Positions 1 through 7,857 of a stretch of DNA of 53,592 bases are shown in pieces. Positions within the stretch are counted from its first letter, which is position 1. The number at the start of each line of letters is the position of its first letter. The DNA is taken from NCBI GenBank assembly GCA_023623185.1, contig JAMNXV010000091.1, positions 1-53,592 on the forward strand, written 5' to 3'. Source of the stretch: Bacillota bacterium (GTDB lineage: Bacteria; Bacillota; Sulfobacillia; Symbiobacteriales; Symbiobacteriaceae). The translations under genes and the position numbers were made by a program. The notes below the pieces were generated by a model, which ran no database searches, was not told the origin of the DNA, and saw only the letters and a program-made list of their open reading frames with translations.

Positions 1-156
1 CACAGTCCCGCCGCCTCCAGCCCCTGCCCGCCATTCACCCCCGTCCCACGGTCACGCCGCCGTCCAGCCCAGCGTCCGGCGCCGGGCCAACGTTCGGCGC
101 CGCCTTCCCGCCGCCCGTTGCAGGGTTGACTGTGAGCCGACCCGCGGGATTCCCAC

Positions 157-270
157 GCGAACGAAAGTGCACTTTCCGACAGGCGTTGTGCCGCAAGGGT
201 TTTCAGGGACTCACTCTCTGGGCCCTTCCCGCACTCGGCCTACAGGAAAGTGCACTTTCTTGCCATGGCC
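157..270. repeat. Diverged GTGCAC palindrome repeat unit
   Basis: Two perfect 14-bp palindromes GAAAGTGCACTTTC lie at 163-176 and 246-259, 83 bp apart. The sequence just after the first one (a CGTTGTGCCGCAAG-like segment) matches, in diverged form, the CTTGTCCCACAAG segment of the tandem units further right, so I read this as the oldest or most diverged unit of the same family. Long open frames cross it on both strands, but they have proline/arginine/threonine-rich low-complexity products and no ribosome binding site, so I treat the region as non-coding. Confidence 0.7.
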
Positions 271-438
271 CACCAGCAAGCCAACCGACACTCTCACCCT
301 GCACGTTCGACTGGCCGCCGGCGCATCCGCCGTTGGCCCGGAGCTCTCTCCCCACCGCCGCTCGGTGCAGACTCGACCTGCGGCCACCGACCACCCGACC
401 GTGTTGCCACATGCCTCTTTCACCACCTCCTCCTTGGC

Positions 439-1000
439 GCTGCCTCCGCTGGAACGAATGTGTACTTTCACAAGCCCTCCCAGACCCGCGGCCCTTGTAC
501 CCCGCATGCCACCCGGACTTCACGAAAGTGCACATTGTTACCAACCCCCAAGGCAACAAGACCGCCGAGCCTCCCCAGATCCATCTGCTGCTTTTCCGCA
601 ACGCCACCCTAGCCCGGCAACCATCCCGGCCCCCCGCGCTGCCTCCACTGGAACGAAGGTGCACTTTCCCCAAGTCCTTGTCCCACAAGCGCTCACAGAC
701 CCCTGGGCGCTGTACCCCGCATGCCACCTGGACTTCGCGAAAGTGCACATTGTTACCAACCACCTGGGCAACAAGACCGCCGAGCCTCCCCAGATCCACC
801 GACAGCCCTCCCGCACTGCCCCTGCAACCTCGTCGGCCCCCGGCGCCGCCTCCACCGGAACGAATGTGCACTTTCCTCAAGTCCTTGTCCCACAAGCTCT
901 CCCAGACCCGCGGCCCCTGTACACCGCATGCCCCCCGGACTTCACAAACTGCACAGTGCCCAAAACCCCCAGGGCAACCAGACCGCCACAGCCCAACCCC
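439..1000. repeat. Tandem array of three ~200-bp GTGCAC units
   Basis: Three direct repeats begin near 439, 638 and 847 (period about 199-207 bp). Each unit has a left palindrome (456-469, 655-668, 862-875; consensus GAANGTGCACTTTC), usually a small inverted repeat CTTGTcccACAAG, a conserved stretch with CCGCATGCC, and a right palindrome (524-537, 739-752, degenerate at 943-956; GAAAGTGCACATTG). After the right palindrome the first two units share a segment with GGCAACAAGACCGCC. The first unit lacks about 16 bp between its two palindromes. The array lies beyond the terminator of the gene ending at 1071. No transposase or known repeat family is recognised. Confidence 0.85.
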
Positions 1001-1016
1001 CCACCACTCACGGCCC

Positions 1017-1051
1017 AAAAAAGCGGCTCCCCGGCACAGCCGGAGAGCCGC
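1017..1051 (-). terminator. Intrinsic terminator
   Basis: A GC-rich hairpin (GCGGCTC...GAGCCGC with an inner CCGGC/GCCGG stem) is followed on the minus strand by six T residues (read as AAAAAA at 1017-1022 on plus). It lies about 20 bp after the stop codon of the aminotransferase gene. Confidence 0.85.
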
Positions 1052-1070
1052 CTGAAGAACCATCCCAAGA

Positions 1071-2255
1071 TTACCGCTTGTACACCTCGCGGGCAGCCGC
1101 GACCGCCGCTCCCCGCTCGCACCGGTATCCCTGCTCCGCCAGGGCCGTCTCCAGGGCGCTCAGCAACGTGATCACCGGCGCCGGGTTGGCGTTCACACCC
1201 ATCAGCCCCACGCGCCACACCCTGCCGGCCAGGGGGCCGAAGCCGCCGGAGATCTCGATGTTCTGCTCCAGCAGCCGGCGGCGGATCGCCAGGTCGTCGA
1301 TCCCCTCCGGGATGTTGATCACGTTCAGCATCGGCAGCCGCTTGCCCTTGGTGAAGAGCGTGAGCCCCATCGCCTCCAGGCCGGCGACGAACGCCTCGTG
1401 CGCCTTGCGGTGCCGGGCGAAACGGGCCTCCAGCCCCTCCTCCAGTGCGATCCGCAGGGCCTCCCGCATGGCGTAGATCATCGTGATCGGGCCGGTGTGG
1501 TGGAACACCCGGGTGTTAGCCTTGCCGTCGCCCCAGTAGGCGAAGAGCAGACTCAGGTCCAGGTACCACGACTGACACTTGGTCTTGCGGCTGGTCACGA
1601 ACTCCACCGCCCGGGGGCTGAAGGTGACCGGCGAGAGTCCGGGCGGGGCGCCCAGGCACTTCTGCGAGCAGGAGGCCGCCGCGTCCACGCCCCATTCGTC
1701 GATCTTCACCGGCATGCCGCCCAGCGAGGTCACGCAGTCGATGGCGATGAGCGCGCCGTAGCGGTGCGCGATCTCGGCCACCGGCGCGATCTCCTGCTCC
1801 GCGCCGGTCGAGGTCTCCGCGTGCACCAGGGCCACAAGCTTGGCCGGCTTGCGCCGCAGCTCCTCCTCAAACCGCTCCGGGGGGATCGCCTCGCCCAGGG
1901 GCGCCTCGATCACCCGCACGTTTGCGCCGGTCCGGGAGGCCACGTCGGCGATCCGCTGGCCGAAGTAGCCGATGATGCCCACCACCACGTCATCCCCCGG
2001 CTCCAGCAGGTTGACCATCATGGTCTCGATGCCGGCCGAACCCGTGGCCGAGATGGGCACCGTGTGGTGATTCTGCGTCTGGTAGACCTCACGCAGCCAC
2101 CCCATGGTCTCATCCATGATCTCCAGGAAAGCGGGATCCAGGTGGCCGATGACCGGCGTGGCCATCGCCCGCAGGATTCGCGGATCGACGTTGGAAGGTC
2201 CGGGTCCCATCAGGAGTCGCTCAGGCGGGTTCAACTCTCCGAGCATACGCTGCAC
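1071..2255 (-). CDS. Class V aminotransferase (alanine-glyoxylate/serine-pyruvate type)
   Basis: A PLP-dependent fold-type I aminotransferase of the alanine-glyoxylate / serine-pyruvate / purine-catabolism (PucG-like) family. Visible landmarks are the N-terminal LLMGPGPSNVDPRIL, the glycine-rich SATGSAGIETMM segment that holds the PLP phosphate, the cofactor aspartate in AIDCVTSLGG, and the Schiff-base lysine in SCSQKCLGAPPGLSP. The length (394 aa) is normal. I start at GTG 2255 because GAGGAGGG lies 7 nt upstream; an in-frame TTG at 2288 has no binding site. It follows the BFN gene on the same strand by 48 bp and is probably cotranscribed. Exact amino donor and acceptor (glyoxylate, hydroxypyruvate, ureidoglycine) cannot be told from sequence. 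Confidence 0.9.
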   Translation of the reverse strand: MQRMLGELNPPERLLMGPGPSNVDPRILRAMATPVIGHLDPAFLEIMDETMGWLREVYQTQNHHTVPISATGSAGIETMMVNLLEPGDDVVVGIIGYFGQRIADVASRTGANVRVIEAPLGEAIPPERFEEELRRKPAKLVALVHAETSTGAEQEIAPVAEIAHRYGALIAIDCVTSLGGMPVKIDEWGVDAAASCSQKCLGAPPGLSPVTFSPRAVEFVTSRKTKCQSWYLDLSLLFAYWGDGKANTRVFHHTGPITMIYAMREALRIALEEGLEARFARHRKAHEAFVAGLEAMGLTLFTKGKRLPMLNVINIPEGIDDLAIRRRLLEQNIEISGGFGPLAGRVWRVGLMGVNANPAPVITLLSALETALAEQGYRCERGAAVAAAREVYKR

Positions 2256-2303
2256 TCCAGTTCCCTCCTCGGCAGATGCCTCGTTCAAAGAAGTTCCGCC
2301 CTG

Positions 2304-2780
2304 CTAGTGCAGGACGGGTTCGCTTCCCTCATCATCATTCTCTGCCAACTGCAAACGCGCCTCTCGCTCTGCCAATTCTTTCTCGTCGAGCCCGGCCTCC
2401 TCCAGCACTTTCTCCTCCGCCATGATCGGCACTTTCAGCCGGAGCGCCAGGGCGAGCGCGTCGCTGGGGCGGCTGTCGATCGTCAACTCCCGGCCGTCGG
2501 CCGTGCGCAGCTCGAGGTTGGCATAAAACGTCCGGTCGCGGTAATCGCAGATCACCACACGGGTCAGCGTTGCTCCCAGGGCCTCCATCACCTGGAGGGT
2601 CAGTTCATGGGTCAGCGGGCGGGGCGTCCTGATCCCTTCAGCTTCCAGTGCGATGGCCCGGCCCTCCAGCAGACCCACTTCCATGACCAGCAGTCGCTTC
2701 AAGGCCGCCGCACGCAGCACCAGAACCACGGTTGCCGTATGCTCGATCATTGCCACACTCATGAGGTCCACGCCAACCAT
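2304..2780 (-). CDS. Bifunctional nuclease (BFN, DUF151) domain protein
   Basis: A 158-residue single-domain protein of the BFN/DUF151 family; plant members were described as bifunctional DNase/RNase, while the bacterial role is unsettled. The family signature [17 protein letters not shown] lies near residue 110, preceded by [13 protein letters not shown], and an acidic tail follows. Start ATG 2780 has GGGGGG about 8 nt upstream. A promoter on the same strand (2807-2835) sits just in front. The next gene on the strand is the class V aminotransferase, 48 bp away. The frame stays open to 3389, but that part is antisense to moaDE. Confidence 0.85.
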   Translation of the reverse strand: MVGVDLMSVAMIEHTATVVLVLRAAALKRLLVMEVGLLEGRAIALEAEGIRTPRPLTHELTLQVMEALGATLTRVVICDYRDRTFYANLELRTADGRELTIDSRPSDALALALRLKVPIMAEEKVLEEAGLDEKELAEREARLQLAENDDEGSEPVLH

Positions 2781-2806
2781 ATGGAGTGCCCCCCTTCCCA
2801 AGTTTA

Positions 2807-2835
2807 AGTATACGCCACCCGGTGCCCGGTGGAAA
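2807..2835 (-). promoter_or_regulatory. Sigma-A-type promoter for BFN gene
   Basis: On the minus strand TTTCCA (2830-2835) and TATACT (2807-2812) are separated by 17 bp. It lies about 27 bp upstream of the BFN start codon and diverges from the moaDE promoter. Confidence 0.55.
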
Positions 2836-2863
2836 GCCGCGGGTCCTCCAGGTGGAGACCGGG

Positions 2864-2893
2864 TGGACGGGCTCTCCGCCGCTGGTCTATACT
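2864..2893 (+). promoter_or_regulatory. Sigma-A-type promoter for moaD-moaE fusion
   Basis: TGGACG (2864-2869) and TATACT (2888-2893) are separated by 18 bp, giving a leader of about 30 nt before the TTG start at 2932. Confidence 0.55.
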
Positions 2894-2931
2894 GTAGGCA
2901 AATAACAGCGTTCCCGGGGAGGGTTCCCAGG

Positions 2932-3711
2932 TTGATAACGGTGAAACTCTTCGCGGCAGCGGCCGATGCCGTGGGCCGGCGCACCCTGGAAGGCGACTGG
3001 GCCGGACGGACCGCCGCGCAGCTCCTGGAGATCCTTTCGCAGCAGTATCCGAACCTCTCCCGCCTCACCCCGGTTCTCTCCGTGGCCGTCAACCGTGAGT
3101 ATGTCTCGGAGGACCGGGTGCTGGCCGACGGCGACGAGGTGGCGCTCATCCCCCCGGTCAGCGGCGGCGCCGAAACCAGCGGTGCGGAAGCCGACAGTGC
3201 AGAAGCCAACAGCGCAGAAGCCAACAGCGCAGAAGTCGACGGTGCAGAAGCCGGCGGGCAGCCGCTCTTCGAAGTCACCGCGGCGCCCCTTTCGGCCGAT
3301 GAGGTCGCCGCCCGGGTGACCAACCCGTATTCGGGCGCGACCCTGGTCTTCGTCGGCACGGTGCGGGAATGGACCCGGGGCCGGCGCACTGTCCACCTGG
3401 AGTACGAGGCCTACGCCGAAATGGCCGTGGCGCAAATGGAGCAGATTGGTCAGGAGATCGCCGAACGCTGGCCCGGCGCCCGGGTCGCGATCGTGCACAG
3501 GGTGGGCAAGCTGGAGATCGGCGAGGCCAGCGTGGTCATCGCCGTGGCCACCCCCCACCGGGCCGACGCCTTCGAGGCCTGCCGGCACGCCATCGAGCGG
3601 CTGAAGCAGATCGTCCCGATCTGGAAGAAAGAGGTCTGGGAGGATGGCGAGGCCTGGGTCGGCAGCCAGGTGGGCCCCGACTGGATGCGCGGCGAGGAAA
3701 AGGATGATTGA
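2932..3711 (+). CDS. MoaD-MoaE fusion: molybdopterin synthase small and large subunits in one chain
   Basis: Molybdopterin synthase converts cyclic pyranopterin monophosphate to molybdopterin. Residues 1-79 are a MoaD ubiquitin-like domain that ends in Gly78-Gly79 (IPPVSGG). Residues about 110-259 are MoaE, with the conserved FVGTVR, LEYEAY and the lysines of [13 protein letters not shown]. Between them is an Ala/Glu/Ser/Asn linker encoded by 15-bp repeats. In the two-protein system the MoaD C-terminal Gly-Gly must be free to carry the thiocarboxylate, so this chain presumably needs cleavage after Gly79, as reported for mycobacterial MoaX. TTG 2932 follows GGGGAGGG by 8 nt; GTG 2941 is an alternative. 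moeA and mobB lie near 29 kb. Confidence 0.92.
   Translation: MITVKLFAAAADAVGRRTLEGDWAGRTAAQLLEILSQQYPNLSRLTPVLSVAVNREYVSEDRVLADGDEVALIPPVSGGAETSGAEADSAEANSAEANSAEVDGAEAGGQPLFEVTAAPLSADEVAARVTNPYSGATLVFVGTVREWTRGRRTVHLEYEAYAEMAVAQMEQIGQEIAERWPGARVAIVHRVGKLEIGEASVVIAVATPHRADAFEACRHAIERLKQIVPIWKKEVWEDGEAWVGSQVGPDWMRGEEKDD
3181..3255 (+). repeat. 15-bp tandem repeats in MoaD-MoaE linker
   Basis: Five consecutive 15-bp units of the type AGCGCAGAAGCCAAC, the second to fourth nearly identical, encode the (S/G)AEAN/D linker. The unit is a multiple of three, so copy-number change keeps the frame. Confidence 0.9.
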
Positions 3712-3736
3712 TGGCCGCCCATGCCGGGCGCACACA

Positions 3737-3772
3737 GAAAACAGCCTGCACAGCGTGGTGCAGGCTGTTTTC
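3737..3772. terminator. Bidirectional intrinsic terminator
   Basis: A perfect 15-bp stem (GAAAACAGCCTGCAC with its complement) and a 6-nt loop, with an A run on one side and a T run on the other. It separates the convergent moaDE and lipoprotein genes and should work both ways. Confidence 0.9.
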
Positions 3773-3773
3773 G

Positions 3774-5867
3774 CTATCGCAGGGTCCACCCGCCGTCGTG
3801 GCGGAAGTGGATGCAGAGGAGCCCGCCCTCGCAGAAACTGGCGCCCCCGCCGGTGAGCGAGGCGGTGAGGCCGCGGTCGCCCAGCACGATGATGCCGCGG
3901 GCCGGCCGCTCCGCGCCCGGCGTGTGCATCACCCGCAGCGAGAGCAGCATGTTGCGGTTGATCTCCTCCTCCAGCGCGTCTGCCGGCACCCACCGGCCGC
4001 CCTCCTGGCGGTAGGCGATCAGCACGGCCGTCCGGTCAGAACGGCCCAGCAGCAGGAGCCGCTTCTCCTGCCCCGCCTGAACGATCTGCGCGCCTTCCCA
4101 CTGGGTGACCACGCCGTTATAGGTCTTCACCAACTCAGCCTGCCCGGGGGCGTGAATCAAGGCCATGTGCATGCCGTTCGGGCTGGGCGGCAGGCCGACC
4201 ACCTTCGTGTTCTCGCCCACGTCGAAGACGCGGATCCCCAGGGAGCCGTCGGGGTCCACCAGCTCGCTGAGCCGCGCGCCAGGCAGGGCCGCAGGATCGA
4301 CCTGCGCGAGGAACTCGGCCATCTGGCTCGCGGCCCACACCAGGTCCTCCTCGGCGTGCGGGCGCGTGAGCTCGCCCACGTAGTGGGTGAGCAGCGGCAG
4401 CGAGTGCAGCCGGCCGTCGACCCAGGTCAGGTGGTGGCACCGGCCGGGGCCCTGACACACCGCTACCCGCGGCTCCTCGCCGTCCTCCAGCAGGACGGCA
4501 AACTGCGGGTGCGACTCCGTCTCCCAGGAAATCGTGATCCCGTCGGACGCCACCTCTGCGATGTTCCAGTACGGGGCTCGGGTCACGTAGCCCAGCCAGT
4601 CAGCCGCGTACCGCCAGTCGTTCCCCGCGTCCAGCCGGAGCAGGTAGATGCCGCGGCTGGCCGTTTCGCTCTCCTCCTGGCCGGCCGACTCGTCCACCAC
4701 CAGCAGCATCGCGGGATTGCCCCGGTGCGCCATGGCCCGCACCGACTCCACCGTGCCGGGAAGGGCGAGCGCCCGGGTCATGGGCACACCGCCGCCGGCC
4801 CGGAACTGGACCAGGTTGTAATAACGCCCCTTCAGGTACTCGCCCGGCGCGGGCACGGTCAGCAGGTTCACCGACAGCCCGCGCCCCTCATCCGAGAGTG
4901 TGCGCGAGCCTGCCGGGAGGCGGGCCGTGAAGCTGTCGGACCAGCCGTCCTCCAGCTCCCGGGTAAGCTTCGCCTTCGCCAGCTCCCAGGCGGCCTCCGC
5001 CGCCTGCTGGCGCGAGTGGCTCACCAGGGCCGTCACCGCCTCGGGGCAGTCGCCCTCGCGCCGGCATCGCCGGAGCGGGTCCGCGGCGATGTCCAGGAGC
5101 GCAAACGCGTCGAAGCGCGACTCATCCACCAGCGAAAAACCGCCGTCCCACTTCAGGAAGACCTCCGGCGCCAGGTGAAGCGAACCGTCCTCCGGATCGA
5201 AGACCGGCTCCCACTGTCCCCGCTCCACCGTGGCCTGCAGGGCGCCGTCCGCGGCGGCGAGCCTTACCGGGCCGTAAGTCCCCTCCATTCCCGCAAAGGC
5301 GTCGGCCACAAGCTCAAAGGGCCCCCCGGCGGGGCCGGCAAAATGCGCGATGTAGCCGCTGCGCTCGCCTTCCTGCAAGACGAGGGTGATCTGCCGCGTA
5401 CCGGGCACGTCGTACAGATGCGCGGCGGCCAGCCGGCCCGCAGGCAGCGGCGAGAGCTCAAAGGCGCGCGCTGAACTGCCGGACCGCACCTGAACCGCGA
5501 TCCGGTCGATCTCATCCACGAGGGTCCGCCCGGGCAGCGACAGCGCGTACAGGTGAATCCCCGCGCCCAGGTCCGTATGGCGCACCATTGCCTCCACGCC
5601 GGGCCGCGGGGAGGCCGCCCACTCCTCGTCGCTGATCTGGAAGGACTCCGGGCGTTCCAGCAGGCCCAGCAGCGTGCGCACCGCGTTCTCCCCGGCTGTG
5701 CGGCGCTGCGCGCTGGATGCGGTGCCGTCAAACGCCGCCGCCGTGCGCTGGCGAAGCTGTTCAAGCGTGGGAACTTCCTCCTGCGGCGGCGCCTCCTTCG
5801 CGCAGCCGGTCAGAATGAGCATCAGGGCGGCGAGCACGCAGGCCGCCCGCGTTCGCAAACTGGACAT
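3774..5867 (-). CDS. Large lipoprotein of unknown function
   Basis: 697 residues. The signal peptide has Arg5/Arg7, a hydrophobic core and the lipobox LTGC with Cys22, so the protein should be a membrane-anchored, outward-facing lipoprotein. After an acidic/proline spacer there is a long region rich in short beta-like segments (LVVDE, IYLLRLDAG, LLLLGRSD, AVLIAYRQEG), which resembles repeat or beta-propeller proteins, but I recognise no specific family or catalytic motif. One Cys pair (VCQGPGRCHH) stands out. ATG 5867 follows GGAGGT closely. It is transcribed in the same direction as the coaX pair upstream (84-bp gap) and ends at a bidirectional terminator. Confidence 0.8.
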   Translation of the reverse strand: MSSLRTRAACVLAALMLILTGCAKEAPPQEEVPTLEQLRQRTAAAFDGTASSAQRRTAGENAVRTLLGLLERPESFQISDEEWAASPRPGVEAMVRHTDLGAGIHLYALSLPGRTLVDEIDRIAVQVRSGSSARAFELSPLPAGRLAAAHLYDVPGTRQITLVLQEGERSGYIAHFAGPAGGPFELVADAFAGMEGTYGPVRLAAADGALQATVERGQWEPVFDPEDGSLHLAPEVFLKWDGGFSLVDESRFDAFALLDIAADPLRRCRREGDCPEAVTALVSHSRQQAAEAAWELAKAKLTRELEDGWSDSFTARLPAGSRTLSDEGRGLSVNLLTVPAPGEYLKGRYYNLVQFRAGGGVPMTRALALPGTVESVRAMAHRGNPAMLLVVDESAGQEESETASRGIYLLRLDAGNDWRYAADWLGYVTRAPYWNIAEVASDGITISWETESHPQFAVLLEDGEEPRVAVCQGPGRCHHLTWVDGRLHSLPLLTHYVGELTRPHAEEDLVWAASQMAEFLAQVDPAALPGARLSELVDPDGSLGIRVFDVGENTKVVGLPPSPNGMHMALIHAPGQAELVKTYNGVVTQWEGAQIVQAGQEKRLLLLGRSDRTAVLIAYRQEGGRWVPADALEEEINRNMLLSLRVMHTPGAERPARGIIVLGDRGLTASLTGGGASFCEGGLLCIHFRHDGGWTLR

Positions 5868-5951
5868 GGGGTACCTCCGATGACTGGATTGCGTTGTGTA
5901 CCGCTACGCCACTGTTTCGCCCGAACGCGGGCCCTTTCCTTCCCAGGTGCC

Positions 5952-6758
5952 CTACGCCTCCGCCGCTGCTTCCGGCCAATTCAGTTCATACATCCGCCGA
6001 ATCCCCTGCAGGGTCAGGTGCGGGTCGACCAGCTGGATGGTCCGGCTCTCCGCCGCCACCATGGCGGCCAGGCCCCCCGTCGCCACCACCACGGGATCGG
6101 GCCCCCCGGGCGCGAGCTCCCGGGACAGGCGGCGCACCAGGCCGTCGGCCAGGCCGGCAAACCCGAACAGTATGCCCGACTGCATGCTGGCGACCACGTT
6201 CCGGCCGATCACCGACTTCGGCCGCTGAATCTCCACCCGCTGCAGCAGGGCCGTGCGGCGCGTCAGCGCCTCGGCGGCCGTGCGTATGCCGGGCGCGATC
6301 ACCCCGCCCAGGTACTCGCCCGCCGCGCTGACGCACTCCAGTTTGGTGGCGGTGCCGAAGTCCACGACGATGACCGGCCGCCCCTGAGGGCGCCCGTAAA
6401 TCTCCCAGCCCGCCACAGCGTTGACCAACCGGTCGGTGCCCAGGGCAGAGGGGTTGTCGTACCGGATGGCCGGCAGGCTCCGGAGGTCGCTGGACAGCTC
6501 CTTCAGCTCCACCTTCAGGTACCGTTCCACCGCCCGGCTCAGGATCGGGTTGAGGGGCGGCACCACCGAGGCCATTGCCGCGCAGGTGATATCCCCCGGC
6601 GTGTGGCCGTCCCGCTCCAGCAGATGGATCAGGCGCAGCCCGTACTCGTCCCAGGTCGCCGAGGGGTTGGCGGCCATCCGCCACGTGGTGATCAACTCGT
6701 CCTCCAGGAAGAGCCCTGCGGTGATGTTCGTGTTCCCGATGTCCACGGCCAACAGCAT
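5952..6758 (-). CDS. coaX: Type III pantothenate kinase
   Basis: ATP-dependent phosphorylation of pantothenate, first step of CoA synthesis (ASKHA fold). All signature motifs look intact: DIGNTN (6-11), GTDRLVNAVAG (107-117), DFGTAT (133-138) and GEYLGGVIAPG (147-157). The 268 aa length is typical. ATG 6758 is preceded by GGGAGG. It begins only 4 bp after the stop of a second coaX-like gene, so the two form an operon. Of the two copies this one is the better candidate for the active kinase. Confidence 0.92.
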   Translation of the reverse strand: MLLAVDIGNTNITAGLFLEDELITTWRMAANPSATWDEYGLRLIHLLERDGHTPGDITCAAMASVVPPLNPILSRAVERYLKVELKELSSDLRSLPAIRYDNPSALGTDRLVNAVAGWEIYGRPQGRPVIVVDFGTATKLECVSAAGEYLGGVIAPGIRTAAEALTRRTALLQRVEIQRPKSVIGRNVVASMQSGILFGFAGLADGLVRRLSRELAPGGPDPVVVATGGLAAMVAAESRTIQLVDPHLTLQGIRRMYELNWPEAAAEA

Positions 6759-6762
6759 GGCG

Positions 6763-7557
6763 CTACCTTCCTCCCCGGGCGTGGGCTTGGTGCCGTTCGT
6801 AGATGATGCGCAGTCCGGTCAGCGTGAGGAACGGGTCGTAGTGCTGGATGCTCTCACACTCGTCGATGAGGAGCTCGGCCTGTTCGCCCGTCGCGACGAC
6901 CTTGCACCCCTGCCCCTGCGGATCCAGCTCCGCGGCCATGCGCGCCACCAGCTCGTCCACCAGGCTGGCAAAACCGAAGATGATGCCCGACTGCATGGCG
7001 TGAATCGTGTTCCGGGCCAGGGCCCCGTGCGGGCGCACCAGTTCCACCCGGGGCAGCTTGGCGGCAAACTGGAACAGCGCGTCCGCCGAGACCACGATCC
7101 CGGGCGCGATCACACCGCCCAGGTACTCTCCCCGGGCGGAGATGGCGTCGAGGATGATCGCGGTGCCGAAGTCCACCACGATCAGCGGACCGCCGTACTG
7201 CTCGAAGGCGGCCACCGCGCCCACAATCCGGTCCGCCCCCACCTCGCGCGGGTTATCGTACCGGATCATCATGCCGGTGCGGACGCCCGGCCCGACCACC
7301 AGCGGCTTCAGGTTGAAGTACTTCTGGCACATCCACTCCAGGGTGGGGATCAGCGGCGGAACCGACGACGAGATGGCGGCCGCCTTGATCTGGTCGGGTG
7401 AAAACCCGACGCGCGCCATCAGCTGTGTGAACAGCAGCCCATACTCGTCGAGCGTTCTGCGCGGGTCGGTGGCCACGGTCCACTCCGCCACCAGCTTCTG
7501 CTCCTGGAACACGCCCGCCACCATGAAGGTGTTGCCCACGTCTAAGGCCAACAGCAC
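6763..7557 (-). CDS. Type III pantothenate kinase paralogue with diverged active-site motifs
   Basis: A second CoaX-family protein (264 aa) directly upstream of the first, sharing DVGNT, GADR, GEYLGGVIAPG and HAMQSG. Several positions differ from the family consensus and from the neighbouring copy: the residue after DVGNT is Phe11 instead of Asn, GADRIVNAV reads GADRIVGAV (Gly113), and DFGTAT reads DFGTAI (Ile134). These flank the phosphate and pantothenate sites, so activity may be altered or lost. I start at GTG 7557 with GGGGAGG 10 nt upstream; the frame continues open to 7611. A promoter lies at 7627-7658. It could be a second kinase, a heteromeric partner or a regulator. Confidence 0.88.
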   Translation of the reverse strand: MLLALDVGNTFMVAGVFQEQKLVAEWTVATDPRRTLDEYGLLFTQLMARVGFSPDQIKAAAISSSVPPLIPTLEWMCQKYFNLKPLVVGPGVRTGMMIRYDNPREVGADRIVGAVAAFEQYGGPLIVVDFGTAIILDAISARGEYLGGVIAPGIVVSADALFQFAAKLPRVELVRPHGALARNTIHAMQSGIIFGFASLVDELVARMAAELDPQGQGCKVVATGEQAELLIDECESIQHYDPFLTLTGLRIIYERHQAHARGGR

Positions 7558-7626
7558 CCGTGTGCGACCTCCCCGGTAGCCGGCCCGCCATCTGCGCGGG
7601 TCCGGCTCCACAAAAACTCATGGACG

Positions 7627-7658
7627 ATTATAACATGACTGTTTGCGGCCCGGGTCAA
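7627..7658 (-). promoter_or_regulatory. Promoter of the coaX pair (extended -10)
   Basis: On the minus strand a perfect TATAAT (7627-7632) is preceded by TGT, an extended -10 motif. TTGACC at 7653-7658 is 20 bp away, longer than ideal, which fits an extended -10 promoter. The -35 lies inside the hairpin sequence 7645-7671. Confidence 0.65.
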
Positions 7659-7671
7659 CGACCCGGGCCGC
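7645..7671. other. Perfect 12-bp inverted repeat overlapping the coaX promoter
   Basis: GCGGCCCGGGTC and its exact complement are separated by 3 nt. There is no T run on either side, so it is not a normal terminator; overlap with the -35 region suggests an operator or a DNA hairpin. The rest of the gap (7672-7857) shows no gene or RNA that I recognise. Confidence 0.6.
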
Positions 7672-7857
7672 ATGCCAACCGCTATGCAGTTCGGAGTCGA
7701 TAACCCCAGCACCTCCACGGGGAGAGACTCGGAAGTCCCCTCCGCCCCCTGGCGGCCCGTTCTCCGTTCTTGCGGGTAAGGCCCGCCGCCGTCCCGCCTG
7801 GGGGTTCGGTCCCTTCCTGTGCCTTAAGTATAATCGATCTTCAGTCCCCGTGACCAG

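Noticed and set aside
126-1171. Long overlapping ORFs on both strands over the repeat array (up to 334 aa)
   Set aside because: They follow the tandem repeats, are rich in Pro/Arg/Thr/His, lack ribosome binding sites and exist in several frames at once, as expected from high-GC repeats.
7829-7834. Perfect TATAAT on the plus strand
   Set aside because: No good -35 and no plus-strand gene follows; the neighbouring genes run the other way.
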